NCBI GenBank assembly: GCA_015057115.1
Contig: SVEZ01000009.1
Location: 1-64,000 of the forward strand
Origin: Lachnospiraceae bacterium
Lineage (GTDB): Bacteria; Bacillota; Clostridia; Lachnospirales; Lachnospiraceae
Direction of reading: 5' to 3'
Length of the DNA: 64,000 nucleotides
In this document: in pieces, positions 34,361 through 42,165 of the stretch
How the letters are laid out: each line of letters opens with the position of its first letter
Numbering within the stretch: position 1 is the first letter of the stretch
Notes under the pieces: generated by a model
What the model saw: the letters and a program-made list of their open reading frames with translations, nothing else
Told to the model about the DNA's origin: nothing
Databases searched by the model: none
Position numbers and translations under genes: made by a program

Positions 34361-34487
34361 AATGGAAAAACAGACTTCTGCAAAAAAAACACAGAATTTT
34401 CAAACAAAATGGGGGAGTATACACAAAATTATTACACAATAGACATAGAAGTGCGCCAGAGGCGCCATGACAGTGAGGGGTGAATGC

Positions 34488-36584
34488 ATGAAGAATACGA
34501 AAGACACAAAACAGAAAAATCCGGTGATTTTGCGCCAGCTTTTGACGCCAATTGTGATAATTATCGTATTGCTGGCACTGGTTTTGGAAGGATTGATGGG
34601 AGGCATTTTCTATGTCAATTATCAGAATCGGGTGATACGGGGCAGTCAGGAGCAGACGGCTCTGATGGCAGATACTGTGTCGGCCTTTTTGTCGGAGGCC
34701 TATGGTCTGACGGAGGAACTGGCTACAAATCCATCGATTCTGTCCATGGATACGGCGGTGCAGACACCGATTCTATCCGATTGTGCAAGCAGAAACAGTT
34801 ACCTGGAGTTGCTGTATGTGCAGGATGTTACCGGTATGCAGACCGGTCGTTCCGGCGGAGAACTGGCAAATCGTAGTGACCGCTGGTGGTTCAAGCAAGT
34901 AACGGCGGATAAGAAGCCATTCATTTCCAAGTCCTATTATTCCGTTAATACCGGAAGTCCCTGCGCATCCATTTTTTATCCGATGTATAAGGATGGAGCA
35001 TTTACCGGTGTGTTTGCAACGGATATTAAGCTTGGATCATTGGTTGAAAAGGTAACGGAGTTTTCCAATAAGGAAAAGGATGAGGTTGTGTTTATTATTG
35101 ATGGGGAAGGAACCGTTGTAGCCCATCCGGACACTAACTATGTATCGGAGCTATATAATTATAAGACCAATACCCACACCGTTTCGGTGAAGGACAGTGC
35201 CGGCAATCCCAAGAAGGATGCGGAAGGAAATATTGTGGAGGAGCAGCAGCCCCTGACCGTTTCCGACAGTTTTAGCAAAATGATAGGCGCTGTTATGGGC
35301 GGTGCAAAGGGCAACCGGATGGTGACGGTTGATGGCAAGGATTACTATGCATCCTATGCGCCGGTTGTACTGGACGGAGAATCGGATTCATGGTCAGTAG
35401 TCAGCCTGCAACGGCGCGCAAATCTGATGATGCCTTTGTATTGGGCTATGGGAATAACCATCGTGATTTCCCTCCTGACTCTTGGCCTGGCCATTGTTTT
35501 GATTCGTGCCAGCGCAAAGCGGATTACAGATCCACTGTCCCGGTTAACGGAAATTATCAGAATTGCATCAGAAGGAGATTTTTCTGTAAAGGCAGAGGTT
35601 CAGAATGAGAATACGGAAATCGGCGCTTTAGCAGGTAGCTTTAATCATATGACGGATAAAGTGGCAAGGGTTCTGGGAGAGACCATGCGGCTTTTACAGG
35701 ATGTGAAAGGAAGCGCCTCTACGCTGGCAGAAATTTCAGAAAGTACCGAAACCATGGCGAATGATATGGATCAGATATCTCTGGGAGCACAGACGCAGTC
35801 CCAGGATACCCGAGAGGTAGCGGACCTTACGGCAAAACTGCAGGAATGCACAGAATCCCTACAGCAAATGAGTACGCAGATTAAGGAGCAGACCCGTGAA
35901 ACCAGAGGACTGAGTGAGAATGGTTTGTCCAGTGTGCACTCCCTGAAAAAGAAGAGTGAGGACAGTCTGGAGGCTATGAAAAATTCCTACGATATGGTTC
36001 TTGCCCTCAATGAGTCATCCCGAAAAATCGGTACGATTGTGGAGGAGATTAACAGTATCTCTTCCCAGACAGAACTTTTGGCCTTAAATGCATCCATTGA
36101 AGCGGCCAGAGCTGGCGAAGCAGGCAAAGGATTTGCGGTTGTTGCAACAGAGGTTTCTACCCTTGCGGCAAATTCAGGAAATGCAACCCATTCCATTAGT
36201 CAGATTGTGGCAGATTTGCAGAATGAGATTAAGGAAATTGTAAATCTGATTGACGGAATTAAGAATACTTTTGAAGAGCAGATGGTTTCGGTAGGGGAAG
36301 TGGAAGAAGCTTTCTCCAGATTTAAGGAGGCTTCCGATGCATCCCTTGGTGCAATTGAAAATGTGAGTGGACTGATTGACACGGCCAGTGAAGTAAACCA
36401 GAAGGTTGTTGCCTCCATTGATAGTATTCATGAAATTTCCACGGAAACGGAAGAAAATGCCCGCAGTACGGCAGAGCGGGTATCCCGCCAGACAGACGAT
36501 ATTCGCAGTATTGCCAAGAAGGTGGAAAATATGAATCAGGCATCAGCACTTTTAGAGGAGGAGATGTCGCGGTTTAAGATTTAA
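34488..36584 (+). CDS. methyl-accepting chemotaxis protein with dCache sensor
   Basis: A 698-residue receptor. Helix 1 is at about 15-38. The external dCache domain (about 40-310) contains [19 protein letters not shown] and [15 protein letters not shown]. Helix 2 is at about 318-342, then HAMP ([20 protein letters not shown]) and the hairpin tip [20 protein letters not shown]. One glutamate replaces the usual Asn in QTN of the tip, a tolerated change. The ATG at 34488 is preceded by GAGGGGTGA. It is a monocistronic gene of the receptor cluster. Confidence 0.91.
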   Translation: MKNTKDTKQKNPVILRQLLTPIVIIIVLLALVLEGLMGGIFYVNYQNRVIRGSQEQTALMADTVSAFLSEAYGLTEELATNPSILSMDTAVQTPILSDCASRNSYLELLYVQDVTGMQTGRSGGELANRSDRWWFKQVTADKKPFISKSYYSVNTGSPCASIFYPMYKDGAFTGVFATDIKLGSLVEKVTEFSNKEKDEVVFIIDGEGTVVAHPDTNYVSELYNYKTNTHTVSVKDSAGNPKKDAEGNIVEEQQPLTVSDSFSKMIGAVMGGAKGNRMVTVDGKDYYASYAPVVLDGESDSWSVVSLQRRANLMMPLYWAMGITIVISLLTLGLAIVLIRASAKRITDPLSRLTEIIRIASEGDFSVKAEVQNENTEIGALAGSFNHMTDKVARVLGETMRLLQDVKGSASTLAEISESTETMANDMDQISLGAQTQSQDTREVADLTAKLQECTESLQQMSTQIKEQTRETRGLSENGLSSVHSLKKKSEDSLEAMKNSYDMVLALNESSRKIGTIVEEINSISSQTELLALNASIEAARAGEAGKGFAVVATEVSTLAANSGNATHSISQIVADLQNEIKEIVNLIDGIKNTFEEQMVSVGEVEEAFSRFKEASDASLGAIENVSGLIDTASEVNQKVVASIDSIHEISTETEENARSTAERVSRQTDDIRSIAKKVENMNQASALLEEEMSRFKI

Positions 36585-36634
36585 GACCCTTCAGCGGAGA
36601 TTGAAAAAAATGCAAATGGAAACTAAAAACCCTA

Positions 36635-36663
36635 TTGCATTTTCCATAACAATCTGATATGAT
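36635..36663 (+). promoter_or_regulatory. strong promoter of the 97-residue protein gene
   Basis: TTGCAT (36635-36640), a 17-bp spacer and TATGAT (36658-36663) with an extended TG motif. Transcription would begin near 36670, leaving a ~90-base leader. Confidence 0.7.
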
Positions 36664-36678
36664 AAGAAATATCTTTTT

Positions 36679-36725
36679 AGAAATCCTGGAGTATGCGACA
36701 AAAACTGTTCCGGGATTTCTTTCGT
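36679..36725 (+). terminator. terminator-like hairpin in the leader of the 97-residue protein gene
   Basis: AGAAATCCTGGA / TCCGGGATTTCT arms (36679-36690, 36709-36720) with T-rich sequence after it. Since it lies downstream of the promoter and before the gene, it may be an attenuator, or it may be the terminator of the receptor gene with the promoter embedded ahead of it. Confidence 0.5.
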
Positions 36726-36758
36726 TGTTGAATGCATGGATTATTAGGAGGAAATGGA

Positions 36759-37052
36759 ATGGCAGACAGAAGTGATTTAATCGCCAGCCTGGCAAAAGAG
36801 TTTAGTGGAAAAAAAGATGACGAACTGCGTTTGGATGTAAACAACTACATCAGTGCAACCGGAAGCTTGGATTGTACAGCCAGTGCAATTCCGGTAGAAA
36901 CTTTGGAGAAAACCTTGAATGTTATTAAGCAGCACGAAGCAAAGTTTTTAAAAGATGCCATGAAGAACAACGAGGCGATGCAGATTGTGGCACACTTGCG
37001 CGTAGCTAAGAAATGCGTAGAGGAAGTTATCTCTTCCAATTTACAGGCGTAA
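36759..37052 (+). CDS. 97-residue helical protein of unknown function
   Basis: A small soluble, mostly helical protein. The sequence (DDELRLDVNNYISATGS, then VETLEKTLNVIKQHEAKFLK, then AHLRVAKKCVEEVISS) shows no known motif. It lacks a signal peptide or membrane helix. The ATG at 36759 follows AGGAGGAAATGG. It has its own strong promoter with a structured leader and its own terminator, so it is a regulated single-gene unit. Being placed between chemoreceptors hints at a link to motility, but nothing in the protein shows it. Confidence 0.65.
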   Translation: MADRSDLIASLAKEFSGKKDDELRLDVNNYISATGSLDCTASAIPVETLEKTLNVIKQHEAKFLKDAMKNNEAMQIVAHLRVAKKCVEEVISSNLQA

Positions 37053-37066
37053 AGGTCTGTTATACG

Positions 37067-37094
37067 GCCAGTCGAGAAATCGGCTGGCTTTTTT
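37067..37094 (+). terminator. terminator
   Basis: GCCAGTCGA / TCGGCTGGC stem with a GAAA loop and a six-T run. Confidence 0.9.
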
Positions 37095-37175
37095 GTGTGT
37101 AAAATTGATTTGACGGGGCGAAAGGAAATGCCTACAATGAAGGTAATGATTTTAGAAAATGGGAGAGCAACGGAG

Positions 37176-38339
37176 ATGAATGGGTTGAAGTTTTTTATTA
37201 TTTATTTGCTTATCGTGAATGCTCTGGGCTTTGCTTTAATGGGAATTGATAAAAGCAAGGCGAAGCGGCATGCCTACCGTATTCCGGAAAAAGTGCTTTT
37301 TGCGGCAGCTATTTTAGGAGGAAGTATTGGAAGCATTCTGGGAATGTATTGCTTCCGGCATAAAACCAAACATTGGTATTTTGTAATCGGTATGCCACTG
37401 ATATTGATTCTTCAGGTAGGAGGAGTGGGGTATATTGCTACCCATGATGTGGTTCCGCCGGTTGTAAAGAAGATGTTTGGTGGGGAAGGTACCGGCGGAG
37501 TTGAGGATTCGGGGGACATTCAGGAGCATGTCGACAGCGGCACCGAAGGTGCAGGTAAGGAGGAGGTCGAGGAGCAGGTGGCCTTTATTGATCCGGATGG
37601 CAAAACGTTGCAAGAACGAATTCTCGTACCGGATGGTTTTACGCGTACAAGAGAAAGAAAGGGCAGTTTAGGAAGGTTTTTGCGAAATTACAAGATGAAA
37701 GCGAATGGAGAACCGGTGCTTTTATTCGATGGCAGGGAAAAAGGGTATCAGGCGGGATGCGCCGCAGTTTTTACTTTGCCCATCGAGCAGGAAGATCTGC
37801 AGCAGTGTGCGGATTCCGTGATGCGAGTGTACGGAGAATATTACTATGAAAAACAGCAGTATGATAAGATTCGTTTTTCTTTGGGAGGCGGTTTTAAAGC
37901 GGATTTCGATACCTGGCAAAAGGGAAAGGGCATTGGGGTCAGCGGCAATTCGGTGTATTGGACCAGTGCACCGGGGCATGATAGCTCCTATGATTCCTTT
38001 AAGAAATTTATGAGAATTGTGTTTGCCTACTCCGGGACTATGAACCTGGAAACGGATTCGGTAGCGATTTCCGAGGATGAAATCGAAATCGGGGATATTT
38101 TTATCCACGGCGGAAGTCCGGGGCATGTGGTTATGGTGGTGGACACCTGCGAAAAAGAAGGAGAAAAAGCCTTTCTTCTGGCGCAGGGATATATGCCGGC
38201 TCAGGAGTTTCATGTTTTGAAAAATCCGGAGAACGAAAGTAATCCGTGGTATTATGTCAATCAGATTCGCTACCCGCTAAGTACGCCGGAATACACTTTT
38301 TCCAAAGGAAGCCTGCGACGACCGAAGATAAAGAATTAA
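37176..38339 (+). CDS. DUF1294-DUF4846 fusion protein
   Basis: A 387-residue two-part protein. Residues about 1-95 are a DUF1294-type membrane domain with three or four helices and the family stretch MGIDKSKAKRHAYRIPE. After a Gly/Glu-rich linker (about 100-145) comes a DUF4846 domain (about 150-380): LRNYKMKANGEPVLLFDG, LQQCADSVMRVYGEYYYE, and GDIFIHGGSPGHVVMVVD. The DUF4846 part should lie outside the cell if the N-terminal helices are oriented as usual. Neither domain has a known function. The start at 37176 is set by GGGAGAG; ATGs at 37128 and 37137 are alternatives. It overlaps the facing Crp-type gene by four bases. Confidence 0.75.
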   Translation: MNGLKFFIIYLLIVNALGFALMGIDKSKAKRHAYRIPEKVLFAAAILGGSIGSILGMYCFRHKTKHWYFVIGMPLILILQVGGVGYIATHDVVPPVVKKMFGGEGTGGVEDSGDIQEHVDSGTEGAGKEEVEEQVAFIDPDGKTLQERILVPDGFTRTRERKGSLGRFLRNYKMKANGEPVLLFDGREKGYQAGCAAVFTLPIEQEDLQQCADSVMRVYGEYYYEKQQYDKIRFSLGGGFKADFDTWQKGKGIGVSGNSVYWTSAPGHDSSYDSFKKFMRIVFAYSGTMNLETDSVAISEDEIEIGDIFIHGGSPGHVVMVVDTCEKEGEKAFLLAQGYMPAQEFHVLKNPENESNPWYYVNQIRYPLSTPEYTFSKGSLRRPKIKN

Positions 38340-38992
38340 AGGTCATTCCGAATGATTTTAAAGTGGTTCTTTTTAAAGCTGATAATTCCCTCCCGCTGCA
38401 TTTTTCCAAGTTCTTTGGAAAGATTGGTGCGCTCCAGATTTAGATAGTCTGCAAGCTGTTGGCGGTCAAAGGGAATGTCAAAGGTGGTGGTTCCCTTTTG
38501 CAAAGAAACGGCATTCAAGTAGGAAAGCAGTCTGCCGCGGCAACTTTTGGGGGCAGTGTGAAAGCTTCTGCCGGACAGCGCAAGATTTTTGCCTGCAGTA
38601 ATAAGCAGCAGGTTTTTTAGAAGTTTTTCTTTCCAGGGAGAACCTGGGGTGTCGTTTAGGAGAGAGCCGGCGTTTAAGAAGAGAACGGTACAGTTTTCAT
38701 TAGCCCTTACATCCACCAGCATAACAGTTTGTGGTAGCAGGGCGTAGGTTTCTGCAAAGCACTGACCGGCGCTCACATGGCTTAAAATGGTGCAATTACC
38801 CCATGCATCGTTGCTTTCGATGGTGACACTGCCGGACAGCACAATTCCCATCCATTCCGTACGGTCTCCGGCATGCATCAAAAAATCTCCTTTTTCAAAT
38901 CTTTTTTCTCTAACCCTTAAGGCAGACTGGCATTGCTTGCATTCTTCGTCTGTTAGGGTTTGAAACAGTATCAGGTCTTTTAAGTTAATCAT
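38336..38992 (-). CDS. Crp/Fnr-family transcriptional regulator
   Basis: A 218-residue regulator with an N-terminal cyclic-nucleotide-binding-type beta barrel (about 10-125), the dimerising C helix, and a winged helix-turn-helix (about 160-215; FDRQQLADYLNLERTNLSKELGKM). The N-terminus has only scattered cysteines, so a canonical FNR 4Fe-4S cluster is not evident; a heme or small-molecule effector is equally possible. It is transcribed divergently from a 4Fe-4S protein gene, and a palindrome sits between them at the position expected for an activator. It probably controls that gene and itself in response to redox or nitrosative signals. Confidence 0.88.
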   Translation of the reverse strand: MINLKDLILFQTLTDEECKQCQSALRVREKRFEKGDFLMHAGDRTEWMGIVLSGSVTIESNDAWGNCTILSHVSAGQCFAETYALLPQTVMLVDVRANENCTVLFLNAGSLLNDTPGSPWKEKLLKNLLLITAGKNLALSGRSFHTAPKSCRGRLLSYLNAVSLQKGTTTFDIPFDRQQLADYLNLERTNLSKELGKMQREGIISFKKNHFKIIRNDL

Positions 38993-39017
38993 TTTTTTTC
39001 CTTCTTTTTCAAAAATG

Positions 39018-39058
39018 TGGTTTAAACCATATACTTCTAAGTTGAAGTATACTATACT
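39018..39058 (+). promoter_or_regulatory. Crp/Fnr-type operator and promoter of the ferredoxin-like gene
   Basis: The perfect palindrome TGGTTTAAACCA (39018-39029) is followed by a second dyad ATACTTC-N6-GAAGTAT (39031-39050) and TATACT boxes at 39048-39053 and 39053-39058. If the second TATACT is the -10, the palindrome centre lies 41.5 bases before the predicted start, the class II activator position. No -35 consensus is seen, as expected for an activated promoter. Confidence 0.55.
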
Positions 39059-39138
39059 CTGTGTATCAAAACAAGAGCAGAATACGTTCGCCGGAGTTTT
39101 CCGGTGACGTCGATGGTATGTTGGAAAGGAAGAAAATT

Positions 39139-39867
39139 ATGATTCGTAAAATTATCCACATTGATGAAGAAAAATGTAACGGTTGTGGCATTTGTGCGCA
39201 GGCATGTCACGAGGGTGCTATTGATATAGTAAATGGCAAAGCGAAGCTGGTGAGAGAAAATTTCTGCGACGGGTTCGGGGATTGTCTGCCGGGATGCCCA
39301 ACAGGAGCAATTACCTTTGAAGAACGGGAGGCGCCGGCCTATGATGAAGCGGCTGTGAAGGCAGCACAGACCCAAAAGGCAATTGATAAGTTAAATAATA
39401 TAAATGTGAAAGCACCGGCTGCCGGAGGTTGTCCCGGATCTCAATTTATGAATCTTCGAAAAGAAGAATCTTCGGGGCAACCGGTGTACAACGAAAAACC
39501 GATATCTCGTTTGGGACAGTGGCCCTGCCAGATTAAGCTTTTACCTACTCAGGCGCCCTTCTACGAAGGCGCGAAGCTTTTAATTGCAGCAGATTGCAGT
39601 GCTTTTGCCTATGCAAATATGCACGAAGAATTTATGAAGGGGAGAATTACCCTGATAGGCTGTCCGAAGTTGGATGCGGTAGATTATTCCGAGAAGTTGA
39701 CGGAAATTATCGCTAATAACAATATTAAGGAAGTTTGTATTGTCCGCATGGAGGTGCCATGCTGTGGTGGATTGCAGAAAGCGGCTGAAATTGCGCTAAA
39801 AAACAGCGGGAAGTTTATTCCATGGCAGGTGGTGACAATCTCCAGAGATGGAAGAATATTGGAATAA
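39139..39867 (+). CDS. two-cluster 4Fe-4S ferredoxin-domain protein
   Basis: A 242-residue soluble protein. Residues about 8-60 form a 2[4Fe-4S] ferredoxin domain: CNGCGICAQACHEG, then CDGFGDCLPGCPTG. The spacing of the second motif is unusual, with three cysteines in CDGFGDCLPGC. The remaining ~160 residues are an alpha/beta domain with conserved cysteines (AADCSAFAYAN, IGCPKLD, EVPCCGG). I know this type from genes beside Crp-type regulators and hybrid-cluster or nitrosative-stress genes; it likely handles electrons or senses redox state. AAGGAAG precedes the ATG at 39139. Expression is probably activated by the divergent regulator. Confidence 0.83.
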   Translation: MIRKIIHIDEEKCNGCGICAQACHEGAIDIVNGKAKLVRENFCDGFGDCLPGCPTGAITFEEREAPAYDEAAVKAAQTQKAIDKLNNINVKAPAAGGCPGSQFMNLRKEESSGQPVYNEKPISRLGQWPCQIKLLPTQAPFYEGAKLLIAADCSAFAYANMHEEFMKGRITLIGCPKLDAVDYSEKLTEIIANNNIKEVCIVRMEVPCCGGLQKAAEIALKNSGKFIPWQVVTISRDGRILE

Positions 39868-39891
39868 AACTTTTTGGGGCACAGGGAAGGT

Positions 39892-40248
39892 TAGCCTGAG
39901 TGAAGAAATTGAAACATGGGCAAACGAAAATATTAGCCTGCAAGAAGAAACTATACTGCAGGCAAACGGCAATTTTAGCCTAGGAGAAGAAATTGAATTG
40001 TAGGCAAACAAGATTTTTTGCCTGAAACAGGAAAAGGTGGTATAGGCTAACGAAAAATCTAAGCAATCGTAAAAAGTTGTTAGCCGGCAAGGGAAAAATG
40101 AAGGATAGGCAAACGAAGCTGATAGCCTGTAAAGGAAAAGTGGAATCTAGGCAAACGAAGCCGATAGCCTGCAAAAGAAAAAGGGAAATCAGGCAAAGGA
40201 ATCTGTTAGCCTGCAAAGCAGAAAGGGAAATCAGGCTAACGAAAATGG
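39892..40248 (+). repeat. 42-bp-periodic hairpin repeat array (eight units)
   Basis: Unit starts (TAGCCTG or variants) are at 39892, 39934, 39976, 40018, 40081, 40123, 40165 and 40207. The intervals are 42, 42, 42, 63, 42, 42, 42, all multiples of 21. Each unit has the left arm TAGCCTG, a purine-rich loop (GAAA/GGAA) of about 17 bases and the right arm AGGCAAACGAA; in the last unit TTAGCCTG/CAGGCTAA is a perfect 8-bp stem. Both strands stay open as 14-residue peptide repeats, but there is no ribosome site, so a non-coding role is preferred. Confidence 0.8.
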
Positions 40249-40260
40249 TATATAGGGGAG

Positions 40261-40288
40261 AGCCGGTCTCGAGAGGGACCGGCTTTTT
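40261..40288 (+). terminator. terminator following the repeat array
   Basis: AGCCGGTCTC / GGGACCGGCT stem (one G-T pair), GAGA loop, five T's. It could end an RNA carrying the repeat array. Confidence 0.85.
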
Positions 40289-40292
40289 GGAT

Positions 40293-40361
40293 TTATCGTA
40301 AAACAATAAAAAGTTGTTGACAAACGACATAAAAGGGGATAATATTATCGTAACACGATAA
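40293..40361 (+). promoter_or_regulatory. DUF2975/XRE operon promoter with two flanking operators
   Basis: TTGACA (40317-40322), 17 bp, TAATAT (40340-40345). TTATCGT-AAC-ACGATAA (40345-40361) starts at the last base of the -10, and TTATCGT-AAA-ACAATAA (40293-40309) lies upstream of the -35. The 52-bp distance between operators is about five helical turns, allowing cooperative or looped repression, probably by the XRE protein of this operon. Confidence 0.7.
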
Positions 40362-40403
40362 ATATTGACCTTCATAACTGCGAGGGGGAAAGTGAGGAAG
40401 AAG

Positions 40404-40883
40404 ATGAAACAGAAACATTTGGCAAACTGGCTTAAGATTATGATTATCGGAGTGGGAATCTGTGCGCTTTTGGTTTACGGTGTAGTGATACCGGAGTGTG
40501 GGAAGACAATAGTCATGGAGTATCCGGAGTTTTCCGGCCGTTATCTGCCATGGTTGTTCCTAATCGATGGTACTGGGATATTATTTTATCTGGCCCTTGG
40601 TTGCTGTTACAAAATTGCTATAAACATTGGAAAAGATCAATCCTTTATTATGGAGAACGCGAAGCTGCTAAAGTATATTTCCAATATGGCCATTGCCGAT
40701 ACGGCGTACTTTTTTGCCGGAAATTTCATATTACTGGCATTAAACATGAGCCACGCGGGAGTGCTTTTGGGAAGCCTGATTGTGGACTTTATTGGTATTG
40801 CCATTGGAGTTGCAGCTGCAGCATTGTCTCACCTGGTATATAAGGCAGCGCAAATGCGTGAAGAGAACGAGTTGACCATATAG
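40404..40883 (+). CDS. DUF2975 membrane protein
   Basis: A 159-residue membrane protein with four helices (about 12-33, 50-70, 95-118, 122-145) and the DUF2975 layout, including the polar segment GKDQSFIMENAKLLKYIS between helices 2 and 3. DUF2975 genes are commonly paired with a tiny XRE-type regulator gene, as here. The function is unknown; some relatives belong to stress or antimicrobial-response operons. The ATG at 40404 follows GTGAGGAAGAAG. Twelve bases separate it from the regulator gene. Confidence 0.85.
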   Translation: MKQKHLANWLKIMIIGVGICALLVYGVVIPECGKTIVMEYPEFSGRYLPWLFLIDGTGILFYLALGCCYKIAINIGKDQSFIMENAKLLKYISNMAIADTAYFFAGNFILLALNMSHAGVLLGSLIVDFIGIAIGVAAAALSHLVYKAAQMREENELTI

Positions 40884-40895
40884 AAGGGAGCCGGT

Positions 40896-41114
40896 ATGGA
40901 AGGAAGAATTATTTTTCACATTGATGTGATGCTGGCGAAGCGGAAGATGAGTGTGACGGAGTTGGCGGATAAGGTGGGAATTACTTTGGCCAATATGTCC
41001 ATATTGAAAAATGGAAAAGCGAAAGCGGTAAAAATGTCCACGTTGATAAAACTTTGCGAGGTTTTAGAGTGCCAGCCGGGAGATTTGCTGGAGTATGAGG
41101 AACCGGAGAAATAG
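40896..41114 (+). CDS. small XRE-family (YozG-like) regulator
   Basis: A 72-residue Cro/C1-type DNA-binding protein filling one HTH_26 domain. The helix-turn-helix is at about residues 17-40 (VTELADKVGITLANMSILKNG), and the typical ending is CEVLECQPGDLLEYE. It very likely binds the two TTATCGT-type operators at its own operon promoter. It follows the DUF2975 gene by twelve bases and its end approaches the next membrane protein gene. Confidence 0.9.
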   Translation: MEGRIIFHIDVMLAKRKMSVTELADKVGITLANMSILKNGKAKAVKMSTLIKLCEVLECQPGDLLEYEEPEK

Positions 41115-41148
41115 GGGGAAAATGAGTGGAAAGCAGGAGGTGGCAGAA

Positions 41149-42096
41149 GTGAATAAAAGAAGGTATTTTGGCTTGTTGAATATTGCGGCAGCCGGCATTG
41201 GGATTCTGGTTGCGCTACAAGTAGAACTCGATACGTTAAGCGTTTTTTTTCATTGGGAAACCGGCTTATACTTGCTGTTAAAAGGGATAGTATTGGTAGG
41301 GATCATTGCATTTATTGTATTCATGGGAAAAAGGGGGCTAAATCAGTCAAAGTGGTTTTGTGTAGCAGGTCTTTTGTGGGTAGTGTATTGGGCCGCATTT
41401 CAGTACAGTATGTCTTTGGTAAATTCCCATGTGTTACCCTCGGTAGGAAGTTCCTGGCGGCCGGAAATAGCAATACTTACAGTAGTAGAAATGCAAGTGT
41501 TCTTTTTTACAGTGTTCATTACCCTTGTGGTGTCCTGCCTGGTTAAAAACGATAAAGTTGTAGGCATAAGGAAAACTTTACTAATAATGGGGAGCCTGAC
41601 AATTGTAGTCGCGGTGGTATGGATTGCTTGGCAGAACCGGCCGGGAGAAACAGTTTTGAAAATTGCAACAAAAGACGAGGAAAACAGGATAGAATATGGG
41701 GAGCTGCTTCGGGATGGAAGAGTGAAGCAAACTGGAAAATTTACTCCGGATGAAGTGGAATTTTTGTATGCTGAGGAGGAGGATTTTTCCTGGAAATTGA
41801 AAAATGGAGGAGAATATGCGGTAGTTTTGAATTCAGTGAAGCTGATAAATGCAGAGGGAAAGGCAGTGGAAGCGGATAAAACGACCAAGGAAATGTTACA
41901 AATACTGTCAGAGGAAGCAAAGCATGAGATATTTGACGTGACAATAATCGTGGACCAGGGGGAATACTTCCTCTTTTTAAAGGAAAACGTAAATTTGTGG
42001 ACACCCTGCATTCTGTATCGGTATGAAGAGGGAGCAGGGGAACTGACACGATTACACACCTGGGATAGTGTGGAATTGAAGGGGATTGCGCTATAA
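41149..42096 (+). CDS. membrane protein with extracytoplasmic C-terminal domain (unknown)
   Basis: A 315-residue protein that I do not recognise. Five hydrophobic segments occupy about the first 175 residues (LLNIAAAGIGILVAL, LLLKGIVLVGIIAFIVF, CVAGLLWVVYWAAF and two more). A soluble ~140-residue C-terminal domain follows, probably outside, rich in Glu and Lys with a beta pattern. The GTG at 41149 has a near-perfect AGGAGG; an in-frame ATG at 41122 with weaker GGGGG is the alternative. It follows the XRE gene by about 34 bases, so it is likely the third gene of the DUF2975 operon. A terminator follows. Confidence 0.65.
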   Translation: MNKRRYFGLLNIAAAGIGILVALQVELDTLSVFFHWETGLYLLLKGIVLVGIIAFIVFMGKRGLNQSKWFCVAGLLWVVYWAAFQYSMSLVNSHVLPSVGSSWRPEIAILTVVEMQVFFFTVFITLVVSCLVKNDKVVGIRKTLLIMGSLTIVVAVVWIAWQNRPGETVLKIATKDEENRIEYGELLRDGRVKQTGKFTPDEVEFLYAEEEDFSWKLKNGGEYAVVLNSVKLINAEGKAVEADKTTKEMLQILSEEAKHEIFDVTIIVDQGEYFLFLKENVNLWTPCILYRYEEGAGELTRLHTWDSVELKGIAL

Positions 42097-42129
42097 TGTG
42101 GAATGACGTATAATCAACTCTGGAGGTTT

Positions 42130-42159
42130 GGTGCCGGGCACATGCCCCGGCACCTTTTT
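42130..42159 (+). terminator. terminator directly before the MATE gene
   Basis: GGTGCCGGG / CCCGGCACC stem with a short loop and five T's, ending six bases before the ATG at 42166. Confidence 0.85.
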
Positions 42160-42165
42160 ATTGCA

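Noticed and set aside
39892..40248. CRISPR array
   Set aside because: Whole units repeat with gradual drift. There are no unique spacers between identical repeats, and no cas gene is nearby.
39980..40375. 131-codon frame on the - strand and 74-codon frame on the + strand (40077-40301) across the 42-bp array
   Set aside because: Both are by-products of a 42-bp (14-codon) repeat. Neither has a ribosome site, and the + frame starts at TTG inside a unit.
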